From: Bacillus sp. AZ43
GTDB lineage: Bacteria > Actinomycetota > Actinomycetes > Mycobacteriales > Geodermatophilaceae
Direction: 5' to 3'
Length of the DNA stretch: 64,000 nt
Assembly: GCA_004570425.1 (NCBI GenBank)
Contig: SPQJ01000004.1
Span: 106,154-170,153, forward strand
The notes under the pieces are model-generated. The model saw nothing but the letters and a program-made list of their open reading frames with translations. It made no database searches and was not told where the DNA came from. A program made the position numbers and the translations under genes. Of this stretch, positions 26,751-38,201 are shown in pieces. The first letter of the stretch is position 1. Each line of letters opens with the position of its first letter.

Positions 26751-28264
26751 CGCTGGAACACCATGAGGTTGTAGCGGCAGGACGCGCCGGCTCCGGCCGC
26801 GACGTGGACGAGGCGGTAGCGGTCCATGTCCGGGTGGTCGTGGATCGCCCGCTCCGTCGGGTAGGAGCCGACGAACCGCTCGGGGTCCCGGCTGGAGAGG
26901 ACCAGGACGTCGGGTGAGCGCTCGTGCACGAGGTCGGCGCGCTGCTCGGGGGAGAGCCGGCCGGTCCGCTGGATCAGCGGCTCGTTGAGGAAGAAGTTGT
27001 CGACGACGGTTCGCCCCCCGGCACGGGCGGGCACGAGGCCCGCATCGGAGATGGCGAACGTGATGCCCCGTGGCGCCGTCCGCAACCACGCCACCGCTGC
27101 TTCCCGCGCCCCTGCCCGGCAGGCCATGTAGTCCTGCTGGCTCCCGTGCACCGTTCGGACGTCCCCGGCGGGCAGCGTGAGCACGACGATGCCCGCGACG
27201 GCGGCCAGACCGGCACCCCAGGCCGGGCCTCGCCGCCGGGCGAGCACCTGCACGCCGCGGCCGACGACGACCGCGGCCAGCAGCGCGATCAGCGGCCAGA
27301 CCGGCATGAAGAAGCGGCTGTACCCGTTGGCGCTGTCCAGCGTGTCGATCGAGCCGAGGACGTAGACGGCCGGGGGGACGGCGAGCAGCCGCGCCCGCCC
27401 CCGCAGCAGGACGACGCCCACGACGGCCAGCGCCACGGGCAGCGGCGCGTCGGAGAGGAACCTGTCGAGCACGGCGAGCCCGTCGCCGGCGCCGGCCTTG
27501 TAGACGACCGAGTTGGGCAGCAGGTGCCCGTAGACGCCGAGCCGGACGGCCTCGAGCACGGCCTGGGAGAGGAGCGGGACGCCGCCCAGCACGGCGATGC
27601 GCGTCAGCGCCCGCCTGCGGGTCGCCGCACGGAAGAACGCGGGCAGCTCGCCGAGGGCCACCACCGCCGCGGCGACGACCAGGCCCTCGGGGCGCAGCCA
27701 CGGCAGCACGGCGAAGGCGACCGCCGCCGGGAGGACGCGGCCGCCGTCGGGCCGGGCCAGCTCGAGGGTGCCGTAGGTGACCGCCGCCGCCACGAGCAGC
27801 GTCTCCAGGCCGCCGACCGCCCACGCCGCGAACGGCGCCGAGCAGGCGACCAGCAGGGCGCCGACCCGGGCGGCGGTCTCCCCCACGACAGCCCGGCCCC
27901 GCACGTACACCAGGACGACGCACGCGACGCCGGCGACCACCCCGAGCACGCGGGGTGTCGCCGGGGCGGACCCGCCGAGCGCGTGCACCAGCGCCTCGAC
28001 GCCGACCAGCAGCGGGTTGCTGAACCCCTCGACCCGCGGGCCGCCGGGGTTCCAGACGAAGCCCTCGCCGTCGGCCAGGTTCTCCGCGTAGCGGACCGAG
28101 ATCCAGGCGTCGTCGGTCACGAAGCCGCGCAGCGTCCAGCAGAGCACGAGATGGATCAGGACGGCGACGCCGACGACGGCCCTGCCGGGGTCGGCCCACG
28201 CCCCGCCCGGTGACCGCCCGGACGTCGTCGAACCCGCCCGGGCGGTTAGGGTGTCCGTCCTCAC
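26747..28264 (-). CDS. Polytopic membrane glycosyltransferase-like protein
   Basis: A 505-residue protein with about 9-10 membrane helices. The first loop contains FVTDDAWISVRYAENLADGEGFVWNPGGPRVEGFSNPL, an arrangement (DDAWI, NL..G.GFVWN) seen in GT-C enzymes including mycobacterial arabinofuranosyltransferase AftB. A soluble C-terminal domain of about 150 residues follows the last helix. It is co-transcribed and overlapping with the pgsA-like gene, consistent with envelope assembly. The donor and acceptor are unknown. Confidence 0.75.
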   Translation of the reverse strand: MRTDTLTARAGSTTSGRSPGGAWADPGRAVVGVAVLIHLVLCWTLRGFVTDDAWISVRYAENLADGEGFVWNPGGPRVEGFSNPLLVGVEALVHALGGSAPATPRVLGVVAGVACVVLVYVRGRAVVGETAARVGALLVACSAPFAAWAVGGLETLLVAAAVTYGTLELARPDGGRVLPAAVAFAVLPWLRPEGLVVAAAVVALGELPAFFRAATRRRALTRIAVLGGVPLLSQAVLEAVRLGVYGHLLPNSVVYKAGAGDGLAVLDRFLSDAPLPVALAVVGVVLLRGRARLLAVPPAVYVLGSIDTLDSANGYSRFFMPVWPLIALLAAVVVGRGVQVLARRRGPAWGAGLAAVAGIVVLTLPAGDVRTVHGSQQDYMACRAGAREAAVAWLRTAPRGITFAISDAGLVPARAGGRTVVDNFFLNEPLIQRTGRLSPEQRADLVHERSPDVLVLSSRDPERFVGSYPTERAIHDHPDMDRYRLVHVAAGAGASCRYNLMVFQR

Positions 28265-28346
28265 GGCACTCCTGTCCTGCGGGTCCTCCGGCGAGTCGGG
28301 GCGACGACGTGTGTGCTCACCGACGATTCAGAGAAACTAGCCCGAC

Positions 28347-29453
28347 ATGACCGAAGCTGCCCCTCGTGCCGTGAGCGACGGCGTCTACGCGCTCGCCGTC
28401 GGCGTCGCCCTCGTCACGGGCGCGTTCGCCGTCGGCTGCGCGATCCACCTGGGCCTCCCGCTGCGCGACCCCGACGGCTTCCTCGGGCCGACCTACGTCC
28501 GCCTGCCGCTCATCGTGGCGCTGATGCTCGCGGTCGACGTCGTGCCGCGGGCGCTCCTGCGGGCCCGCTCGGTCCGCGGCGCGGTGGAGCAGGTGGTCGC
28601 CGTCGCGCGCGAGCGGTGGCCCTGGCGGCGGCTGCGCCCGGCGCTGATCGGCCTGTCCGCCTTCTACCTCACCTACGTCTCCTACCGGAACCTCAAGCAC
28701 TTCCTGCCGCTCCTGCGCGACGACGTCGTCGACGACGAGCTGGCGCGGTCCGACCTGTGGTTCACCCCCGGCGCCCCGCCGGCGGAGTACCTCCACGACC
28801 TCCTGGGCACGGGCGTCTCCGCCCACGTGCTGTCGTGGGTGTACCTCGCGTTCCTCATGTTCGTGCCCGCGTCGCTCGCGCTGGCCCTGGTCTCCCGGAC
28901 GCGGCCCCGCGAGGCGAGCTGGTACGTGACGGCGCTGTGCCTCAACTGGGCGCTCGGCACCGCCAGCTACTACCTGCTGCCGTCGCGGGGGCCGGTGTAC
29001 GCCCAGGCGGAGTACTTCTGGGACCTGCCCATGACCGGCACGTCCGCGCTCCAGCACAGCCTGCTGGTCTCGCGCTGGCTCGTGCTCAACGACCCCCACG
29101 GGACCGAGCGGATCCAGAGCATCGCCGCGTTCGCCTCACTGCACGTCTCGATCATCTTCACCGCGGCGCTGGTCGCCCAGTTCGCGCTGCGGTCGGTCGT
29201 GATCCGCGCGGCGATGTGGGTGTTCTTCGCCCTCACGGTGACGTCGACGATCTACTTCGGCTGGCACTACGTCGTCGACGACATCGCCGGCCTCGCCATC
29301 GGCGGCGGCTCGGTCGCCCTCGCGGGGTGGGCCACCGGCCGGTTCCGCCGGGACCGGGACCGGGGGGCAGCCGAGGACGCGGACGACGTGGAGGACGTGG
29401 AGGACACCCCCGACGGCCCCACGGTTCAGGCCGGGGCCTCCGGGAAGACGTAG
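28347..29453 (+). CDS. PAP2-family membrane phosphatase / inositolphosphotransferase-like
   Basis: A 368-residue protein with six or more helices. Catalytic PAP2 motifs are visible as LLPSRGP (motif 1-like), ASLHVS (motif 2) and WHYVVDDIAG (motif 3). The long N-terminal part and the S-x-H-V-S/HYVVDD spacing fit the AUR1/inositol-phosphoryl-transferase-like branch. The C-terminal tail is acidic (EDADDVEDVEDTPD). It is divergent from the glycosyltransferase gene and its end overlaps the convergent gtrA-like gene by 28 bp. It probably acts on lipid phosphates of the envelope. Confidence 0.82.
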   Translation: MTEAAPRAVSDGVYALAVGVALVTGAFAVGCAIHLGLPLRDPDGFLGPTYVRLPLIVALMLAVDVVPRALLRARSVRGAVEQVVAVARERWPWRRLRPALIGLSAFYLTYVSYRNLKHFLPLLRDDVVDDELARSDLWFTPGAPPAEYLHDLLGTGVSAHVLSWVYLAFLMFVPASLALALVSRTRPREASWYVTALCLNWALGTASYYLLPSRGPVYAQAEYFWDLPMTGTSALQHSLLVSRWLVLNDPHGTERIQSIAAFASLHVSIIFTAALVAQFALRSVVIRAAMWVFFALTVTSTIYFGWHYVVDDIAGLAIGGGSVALAGWATGRFRRDRDRGAAEDADDVEDVEDTPDGPTVQAGASGKT

Positions 29454-30127
29454 CGCCGGTAGGTCAGGAAGCGGAAGAGGCTGCCGAGCACGAGCCCGAT
29501 GCCGTTGGCCGCGACGTTGTCCGCGACCGGGCTGGCCAGGCCGAGCAGGTAGCGGGAGATCGCCAGGCAGGCCAGCGCGATGCCGAGGGCGACGGCGCTG
29601 AAGGCCATGTAGAGGCTGTACTCGCGGGCGAACCCGGTGCGCGGGCGGTCGCCGTAGGTCCAGAACCGGTTGCCCACGTAGGCCACGGTGGTGCCGGCGA
29701 CGAGCGAGATCGTCTTGGCCAGCAGCGGCTGGTCCCCCATCAGGCCGTGCTCGCCCAGGTGCACCAGCAGGTTGTAGCCGCCGATGTCGACGGCCAGGCC
29801 GAACGCGCCCGCGAGCACGAAGCCGGCCGCCTCGTGGCGGAGTCCCCGCGTCCGCGCCGGTGCCGCGACGGACGTGGTCCCGGACGCCGCGGCGGGGCGG
29901 GGGTCGACCGGGGGATGGGCCGGCCGCTCGTGCCGGGGCAGGAACGCGACCGCACCGGGACGGTGCGCCGTCGTCGCCTCGGGGCGCCGTCCACGGCCGT
30001 CGCGCCGCCGCCGGAACAGCCCACGGGGGCGCCGTCGCCCGGGCGGCGGGCCGCCCGGCCCGGCCGGACGACGGACTGTCGTCCGCTCGAGATGGGCGGC
30101 GTTCAACGCCCCGAATGCCGGTCTCAT
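29426..30127 (-). CDS. GtrA-family membrane protein
   Basis: The C-terminal 130 residues form a four-helix GtrA domain (FVLAGAFGLAVDIGGYNLLVHL, TISLVAGTTVAYVGNRFWTYGD, RFLTYRRYVF), a family implicated in moving polyprenyl-linked sugars across the membrane. About 100 residues of Arg/Pro/Gly-rich sequence precede it. ATG 30127 has GGGAGG only 1 nt away, so the true start may lie further inside. It sits among other envelope glycosylation genes. Confidence 0.8.
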   Translation of the reverse strand: MRPAFGALNAAHLERTTVRRPAGPGGPPPGRRRPRGLFRRRRDGRGRRPEATTAHRPGAVAFLPRHERPAHPPVDPRPAAASGTTSVAAPARTRGLRHEAAGFVLAGAFGLAVDIGGYNLLVHLGEHGLMGDQPLLAKTISLVAGTTVAYVGNRFWTYGDRPRTGFAREYSLYMAFSAVALGIALACLAISRYLLGLASPVADNVAANGIGLVLGSLFRFLTYRRYVFPEAPA

Positions 30128-30184
30128 CCCTCCCAGCATGGCTGGCGATCGGCCGGAGCGCCGCTCGGGAGGCAGGATGCGGGG

Positions 30185-31189
30185 GTGGCGACCGGCGACG
30201 GCTACGCGCTGACCGCGGCCTCCGCCCGGCCCCTGTCCGCCCGTCACCGGGCCCGGAGGGTGGGCCTGGACGGGGTCCTCGCGGACCTCGACCGCGCCGG
30301 CGAGGCGTGCCCCGTGCCGGGCGCGGCGGCCGGTGCCGGGCTCACGTGGGACGCGGCCGACCGCGTGGACCCAGCGTGGTGGCCGCAGGGCGTGGCGGCC
30401 GTCGGGACCGGTGCCGTGCTCCTGGTCAGCTGGTACCGCCGGCGTCGCCCGCCCCTGCCCCCCGGCGGGGTGCGGATCTCCGTCGTCGACCGCACCGACC
30501 CGGAGCGGCCCCGCTACCGGCACGTCCGCCTGGTCGCACCGCGGTGGATCCCCGGCCTGCCCGGGCTGGGCGCCGTCCGTGTGCACGCCGGCGGGATCGC
30601 CGTGTGCGGGGAGACGCTGCTGGTCGCCGACACGCTGTCCGGGGTGCGGGTGTTCCGGCTCGGCGACGTCCTGCGCCGGCGGCACGAGTACGTGCTGCCG
30701 CAGGCCGGGGCCTACCGGCTCCCGCTGGGCCGGGGACCGCGGCGGCTGCGCTTCTCGTTCCTGTCGGCCGGGGACGCGGACGGCCGTCCCACCCTCGTGG
30801 TCGGCGAGTACCGCCGCGCCGCCGATGCCGCGCCCCGGCTGGCGCGGTACCCGCTCGACCCCGCGACGGGCCTGCCCGCCGTGGACGAGCGGGGCCGCAC
30901 GGTCGCGCCGGAGGTCCACGACGACCAGCCGCGCCGGATGCAGGGGGCGGCCGTCCACGGGTCCACGTGGTTCCTGTCGGCGAGCGCCGGCGAGGGCGTG
31001 GCCGGCGACCTGTACGTCGGCGCGCCGGGCCGGTGGACCCGGCACCGGGGTGCGCTGCCCACCGGGCCCGAGGACCTGGCGTGGTCGCGTCCCGGGGAGG
31101 AGCTCTGGTCGGTGACCGAGGCGCCCGGGAACCGCTGGGTCTACCCGATCGACGTCCGCCGCTGGCGTCGGCCGTCCGACGGCGGCTGA
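30185..31189 (+). CDS. Conserved actinobacterial protein, predicted beta-propeller
   Basis: A 334-residue protein from GTG 30185. After AWWPQGVAAVGTGAVLLVSWYRR come regularly spaced segments (GVRISVVDRTDP, VRVHAGGIAVCGETLLVADTLSGVRVFRLGDV, RMQGAAVHGSTWFLSASAGEG, EDLAWSRPGEELWSVTEAPG) that look like blades of a propeller. Homologs in Streptomyces are usually secreted, but no signal peptide is visible here. The function is unknown. The end overlaps the convergent GGDEF-EAL gene by 49 bp. Confidence 0.65.
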   Translation: MATGDGYALTAASARPLSARHRARRVGLDGVLADLDRAGEACPVPGAAAGAGLTWDAADRVDPAWWPQGVAAVGTGAVLLVSWYRRRRPPLPPGGVRISVVDRTDPERPRYRHVRLVAPRWIPGLPGLGAVRVHAGGIAVCGETLLVADTLSGVRVFRLGDVLRRRHEYVLPQAGAYRLPLGRGPRRLRFSFLSAGDADGRPTLVVGEYRRAADAAPRLARYPLDPATGLPAVDERGRTVAPEVHDDQPRRMQGAAVHGSTWFLSASAGEGVAGDLYVGAPGRWTRHRGALPTGPEDLAWSRPGEELWSVTEAPGNRWVYPIDVRRWRRPSDGG

Positions 31190-33207
31190 GCGAGCGTCCC
31201 CTCGCGGGCCAGCAGGTCGCCCACCTGCGCCGCCCCCATCGGGCGGGCGAAGTGGTACCCCTGCGCGATGTCGCAGCCGAGCTCCCGGAGCGCGGCCACC
31301 TGGCCTGCGTCCTCCACGCCCTCCGCCACGACCGTGAGACCGAGGTTGTGGCCGAGGTCGATGGCGGTGCGCACCAGGACGGCGTCGTTGGCGGTGGTCG
31401 TCAGCCCCAGCACGAACGACCGGTCGATCTTGAGCTCGTCGACCGGGAGCCGGCGCAGGTAGGCCATCGAGCTGTAGCCGGTGCCGAAGTCGTCGATCGA
31501 GAGCCGGACGCCGAGGTCGTGCAGCCGCTGCAGGACGTCCATGGACCGGGCCGCGTCGCCCATGACGGCGCTCTCGGTCACCTCCAGGCGCAGCAGCGAC
31601 GCCGGGACGCCGTGCGCGGCCAGCAGCCGCGCGACCAGGTCGGGCAGGCCCGCGTCGAGCAGGCACCGCGTCGAGAGGTTGACCGCCACCGGGACGGCGG
31701 TGCCGGCGTCGGTCCAGCACCGCAGCTGCGCGAGCGCCAGGTCGAGGACGTGCTCGGTCAGCCGCAGGATGATGCCGGTGCCCTCGGCCGCCGGCACGAA
31801 CTCCCCGGGCGGGACGAGGCCGCGGGTGGGGTGCTGCCAGCGCAGCAGGGCCTCCAGGCCCTCGATCCGCTCGCCGTCCAGGGTGTACTTGGGCTGGTAG
31901 TGGAGGAACAGCTCGTCGCCACCGTCGAGCGCCCGCCGCAGGTCGCCCAGGACCGGCAGCCGCGACGGCTCGGCCGCGTGCTCCTCCGGCCGGAATACGA
32001 CGGCGCGCCCCTTGAGCTCCTTGGCGGCGTACATGGCGATGTCGGCGTTGCGCAGCAGCGCCTCGGTGTCCGTGCCGTGCCACGGCGAGACGACGATGCC
32101 GACGCTGGCCTCGACGTCCAGGGCGACGCCGTCGACGTCGAACGGCCGGTGCAGGGCCTCGCGGAGCCGCTCGGCCACCTGCTCGGCCTCGCCGACGCCG
32201 TCGACGAGGGGCAGCAGGACGGCGAACTCGTCGCCGCCGAGGCGGGCCACCGTGTCGCCCTCGCGCAGGACCGACCGCAGGCGCGGGCCCACCTGGCGCA
32301 GCAGCCGGTCGCCGTAGGTGTGCCCCAGGCTGTCGTTGATCTCCTTGAAGCGGTCCAGGTCGATGAGGAGCATCGCGACCTCACCGCTCGTGCGGCTGGC
32401 GGCGGCCAGCGCCTGGTCGAGGCGGTCGCGCAGCAGTTCCCAGTTGGGCAGCCCGGTGAGGGCGTCGTGGGTGGCCTGGTGCCGGTCGCGCTCGGCGGAG
32501 GTGCGCAGTTCCTCGCCCTGCCGGCGCAGCCGCGTCGAGGCCCCGGCGACCAGCCGGAAGACGACGCCGCAGAACACGGTCAGGCTGGCGGCGAGCGCGG
32601 TGATCATGGTGCGCACGTCCTCGGCCACCGCGGCGGCCACGGGCGCATAGGGCAGGTAGAGCTCCATGGCGCCGTCCGGCGTCGCCGAGCCCTCGTACTG
32701 CACCGGCACGTACACCTCGAGCAGCACCCGCTCGCCGTCCTCGCTGCCCGCGTCGTCGTCGGCCGAGCTGGAGAAGCCGGAGACCACCTCGCCGGCCAGG
32801 ACCTCGTCGAGCTCGTCGGATCCCGACACCGTGCCGATGTGCTCGCGCTCCGTCGAGAAGACGACGACGCGGTCGCGGTTGAAGACGGTGAGCTCGACCG
32901 GGTCCAGGTCGTCGAGCCGGCGGCCGCCCACCTCGAGGTTGTCGGCGGCCGCGGTGATCGCCCGCTCCACCTGGGCGAACCGGTCCGGGTCGAACCCCTC
33001 CTCCAGGTCGCGGGGGGTGAGCTGCGGCTGGAGGCCGAGCCGGACGGCGACGATCGCGGTCCACTCGGCCTGCTCCCGGGCACGCTCGGTGATCGCGCTG
33101 CTGAGCACGGAGGCGAGGACAGCACCGACCGCGAGCGTCAGCACCAGGCTGACGGCGCCGAAGCGGGTCAGCAGACTGGTGCGCCGCAGCCGACGGACGA
33201 GCCCCAT
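31141..33207 (-). CDS. GGDEF-EAL membrane protein (c-di-GMP turnover)
   Basis: A 688-residue protein. Two helices (about 12-35 and 198-220) bracket an extracytoplasmic sensor of about 160 residues. Then comes a GGDEF domain (about 240-405) with intact RLGGDEFAVLL, and an EAL domain (about 420-670) with EALLRWQHP, EVTES, DDFGTGYSS, KIDRSFV and AEGVED. Both catalytic sites look complete, so it could make and degrade c-di-GMP. No RxxD inhibitory site is obvious. ATG 33207 follows a GAGG-like site. Confidence 0.95.
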   Translation of the reverse strand: MGLVRRLRRTSLLTRFGAVSLVLTLAVGAVLASVLSSAITERAREQAEWTAIVAVRLGLQPQLTPRDLEEGFDPDRFAQVERAITAAADNLEVGGRRLDDLDPVELTVFNRDRVVVFSTEREHIGTVSGSDELDEVLAGEVVSGFSSSADDDAGSEDGERVLLEVYVPVQYEGSATPDGAMELYLPYAPVAAAVAEDVRTMITALAASLTVFCGVVFRLVAGASTRLRRQGEELRTSAERDRHQATHDALTGLPNWELLRDRLDQALAAASRTSGEVAMLLIDLDRFKEINDSLGHTYGDRLLRQVGPRLRSVLREGDTVARLGGDEFAVLLPLVDGVGEAEQVAERLREALHRPFDVDGVALDVEASVGIVVSPWHGTDTEALLRNADIAMYAAKELKGRAVVFRPEEHAAEPSRLPVLGDLRRALDGGDELFLHYQPKYTLDGERIEGLEALLRWQHPTRGLVPPGEFVPAAEGTGIILRLTEHVLDLALAQLRCWTDAGTAVPVAVNLSTRCLLDAGLPDLVARLLAAHGVPASLLRLEVTESAVMGDAARSMDVLQRLHDLGVRLSIDDFGTGYSSMAYLRRLPVDELKIDRSFVLGLTTTANDAVLVRTAIDLGHNLGLTVVAEGVEDAGQVAALRELGCDIAQGYHFARPMGAAQVGDLLAREGTLAQPPSDGRRQRRTSIG

Positions 33208-33245
33208 GCCCTCTTCGATCGGGTGGTGCGCGCCATTCCTTGAGC

Positions 33246-33270
33246 GTTTACCCCGGGGAAAGTCGGGTAC
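33246..33270 (+). promoter_or_regulatory. Stress-sigma-type promoter upstream of usp-devS
   Basis: GTTT (33246-33249), 15 bp, GGGTAC (33265-33270) is an exact match to the SigB/SigF-family pattern GTTT-N14-16-GGGTAY. It lies 154 bp before the usp start, giving a long leader that contains the Dos-box-like site. Confidence 0.6.
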
Positions 33271-33375
33271 AGGTTCCTGTTCCCCCGGCCGACGTGGCCG
33301 CGAGGTCACGCTGCGTGCGGACACGCACGGCCGGCCGCGCGGAACGGTTCCGGACCGCTTTCCCGGCGACCCGGC

Positions 33376-33389
33376 GGGCCCTTGGTCCC
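33376..33389 (+). promoter_or_regulatory. Dos-box-like sequence before usp
   Basis: GGGCCCTTGGTCCC matches the DosR core GGGACTWWAGTCCC at 11 of 14 positions and lies 35 bp before the usp ATG. The encoded DevR/DosR-like regulator at 35627-36286 could bind it. Confidence 0.45.
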
Positions 33390-33424
33390 TGGGAGATCCC
33401 TGCACGCGCCAGCACGATGCGGCC

Positions 33425-36286
<2,862 letters not shown>

Positions 36287-36308
36287 GGGCCGCCTCCTCC
36301 CCACGCAC

Positions 36309-36324
36309 CGTGACGATCGTCACA
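36309..36324 (-). promoter_or_regulatory. CRP-like site before devR
   Basis: CGTGACGATCGTCACA fits the CRP pattern TGTGA-N6-TCACA at 9 of 10 fixed positions, and the inner 14 bp are a perfect palindrome. It is centred about 30 bp upstream of the devR-like ATG. Confidence 0.5.
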
Positions 36325-36358
36325 GAGCGTAGGCCGTCGCCGGGTCCCGCGGGAGGGG

Positions 36359-37387
36359 TCAGGCGGGCAGCAGGAGCGCGGCGTAGAGCGTGAGTCCCGG
36401 GCCGAAGGCCATGACCACGACCGGGCCGTCGACGTCGGCCATCTCCTCGAGCACCAGGAGGACGGTGGCCGACGAGCAGTTGCCGTGCTCGGCCAGGACC
36501 CGCCGGGAGGCCGACATCTGCTCCTCGGCGAGGCCCAGCTCGTCCCGGACGACGTCGAGGATGCGCGGCCCGCCGGGGTGCACGGCCCAGCCGGTGACGT
36601 CCTCGGTCCGCAGCCCGGCGCCGCCGAGCAGCTCCTCGACCACCCCGCCGACGTGCCGGGAGAGCACGTCGGGCACGCGGGGCGACAGGCCCATGCGGAA
36701 CCCGAGGTCGGTGACGTCCCAGGTCATGTGGTCGGCGGTCGAGGCGTCGGTCCGCGCCACCATCCCGGCGACCCGCCGGCCGCGGCCCGCACCCGGCTCC
36801 AGGACGACGGCCGCGGCCGCGTCGGAGAACAGCGCGTGGGCGACGACCTGCTCGAGGTCCCGCTGCGCGGGCTGCACGTGCAGGCTGGTCAGCTCGCAGC
36901 ACAGCAGGACGGCGGGGCGCGACCGGGCGGTCACGAAGTCGCTGACCGCGGCCAGGCCGGGGATGGCGGCGTAGCAGCCCATGTGGCCCACGAGCAGGCG
37001 CTGCAGGCCGGGCGGCATGCCGAGGTCGCTCGCCAGCCGGATGTCGAGGCCCGGCGTGGCGTAGCCGGTGCAGGTGGCGACGGCGAACAGCCCGACGTCC
37101 CCCGGCGCCAGCCCGGCCGCGTCCAGCGCGCCGGCGACGGCCTGCTTCCCCAGCGGCAGCGCCTCCTGGACGTAGCGCTCCATCCGGGCCCCGGTGCCCC
37201 ACTGGCTGAGGTCCTCGTCCAGCGGGCTGGCCACCGCGTGCCGCCGACGCACGCCGGCGCCGCGGAAGATCCGCCGGGCGGCCCGGACGTCGGCGTAGTG
37301 GCGGGCGAAGAAGCCGTCCCACACCGCGTCCTGGTCGAGCGTCGCCGGGAGGGCCGAGCCCACGCCGGTCACCACCGCGGCAGTCAT
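36359..37387 (-). CDS. Type III polyketide synthase
   Basis: A 342-residue chalcone-synthase-fold enzyme, normally a homodimer that extends a CoA starter with malonyl-CoA. The triad is present: Cys138 in LLVGHMGCYAAIPGL, His in GWAVHPGGPRIL and Asn in EHGNCSSATVL. The C-terminal GPGLTLYAALL loop (family GFGPG) is conserved. It follows a methyltransferase gene after 60 bp on the same strand, suggesting a methylated alkyl-resorcinol, pyrone or quinone-like product. Starter and product cannot be read from sequence. Confidence 0.93.
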   Translation of the reverse strand: MTAAVVTGVGSALPATLDQDAVWDGFFARHYADVRAARRIFRGAGVRRRHAVASPLDEDLSQWGTGARMERYVQEALPLGKQAVAGALDAAGLAPGDVGLFAVATCTGYATPGLDIRLASDLGMPPGLQRLLVGHMGCYAAIPGLAAVSDFVTARSRPAVLLCCELTSLHVQPAQRDLEQVVAHALFSDAAAAVVLEPGAGRGRRVAGMVARTDASTADHMTWDVTDLGFRMGLSPRVPDVLSRHVGGVVEELLGGAGLRTEDVTGWAVHPGGPRILDVVRDELGLAEEQMSASRRVLAEHGNCSSATVLLVLEEMADVDGPVVVMAFGPGLTLYAALLLPA

Positions 37388-37447
37388 CGGGCCTCCGGGG
37401 GGCGCGTCATGCCCCGAAGGTACGTGGCGCGCAATGCGTCCGCCGCC

Positions 37448-38149
37448 TCAGCGTTTGCGGCCGTAGCCGGCGAAGACGACCGCCGTCGAGCGGATGGGCT
37501 TTATGGCGACGTCGGTCCGCCGCCCCAGCTTCCAGGCGATCGCCTGCCGCAGCGACGGGCGCAGGCCGACCAGTTCCAGGTCCAGGCCCAGCCGGTCCGC
37601 GGCGGCCAGCAGCCGCCGGCGGTCGACGAACAGCCGGGGGTCGTGCAGGCCCCGGGGCGGGCCACCGGGCACCCGTTCCAGCAGGTGCACGTTGACCAGC
37701 ACCGACAGCCGGCCGGCGGCCAGGGCGTCGAGGACCAGGGTGCCGCCGGGACGCAGCAGCCGGGCGCACTCGGCCAGGACGGCGACGTCGTCCTCGACGT
37801 GCTCGAGGATCTCGCCGGCGAGGACCACGTCGGCGCAGCCGTCGGCGAGCGGCACCGCGAGGACGGAGCCCCGGACCGGCGTCACGCCGTGCTCCCGGGC
37901 CAGCTCCAGGCCCCGCAGCCCGATGTCGACGCCGACGTGCCGGTAGCCCAGCCGGGCCACGTGCGGCCCCATCAGCCCGCCGCCGCAGGCGAGGTCGACC
38001 AGCACCGCGTCCGGCGACGGCGCGGGCGGGATGTGCCCGGCCCGGGACGCGGCCAGCCAGTGCAGCGCGGCGAACTCGCCGTCCGGGCGCCACCAGTGGT
38101 CGGCGAGCTCGTCGTACTGCGCGGGGTCGTTGAGCCGCCGTCGCGCCAT
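37448..38149 (-). CDS. SAM-dependent methyltransferase, UbiG-like
   Basis: A 233-residue class I methyltransferase. Motif I is VLVDLACGGGLMGPHVARLG, motif II GVDIGLRGLELA, and GEILEHVEDDVAVLAEC plus LLRPGGTLVLDAL are the later family motifs. The N-terminal DPAQYDELADHWWRPDGEFAALHW matches UbiG-type O-methyltransferases of quinone synthesis. Its partner is the type III polyketide synthase just downstream. O-methylation of a phenolic polyketide is inferred. ATG 38149 was chosen because it begins the conserved region. Confidence 0.87.
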   Translation of the reverse strand: MARRRLNDPAQYDELADHWWRPDGEFAALHWLAASRAGHIPPAPSPDAVLVDLACGGGLMGPHVARLGYRHVGVDIGLRGLELAREHGVTPVRGSVLAVPLADGCADVVLAGEILEHVEDDVAVLAECARLLRPGGTLVLDALAAGRLSVLVNVHLLERVPGGPPRGLHDPRLFVDRRRLLAAADRLGLDLELVGLRPSLRQAIAWKLGRRTDVAIKPIRSTAVVFAGYGRKR

Positions 38150-38201
38150 CGCGCCATGATCGCGGGGTTCGCCGTCCCGCGCACCCGCTCCGGAGGTCCC
38201 C

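Noticed and set aside
28347..29453. A secondary-metabolite or conjugation cluster from 24 to 31 kb
   Set aside because: The genes are envelope-lipid and glycosyltransferase types without synthases, relaxases or secretion ATPases.
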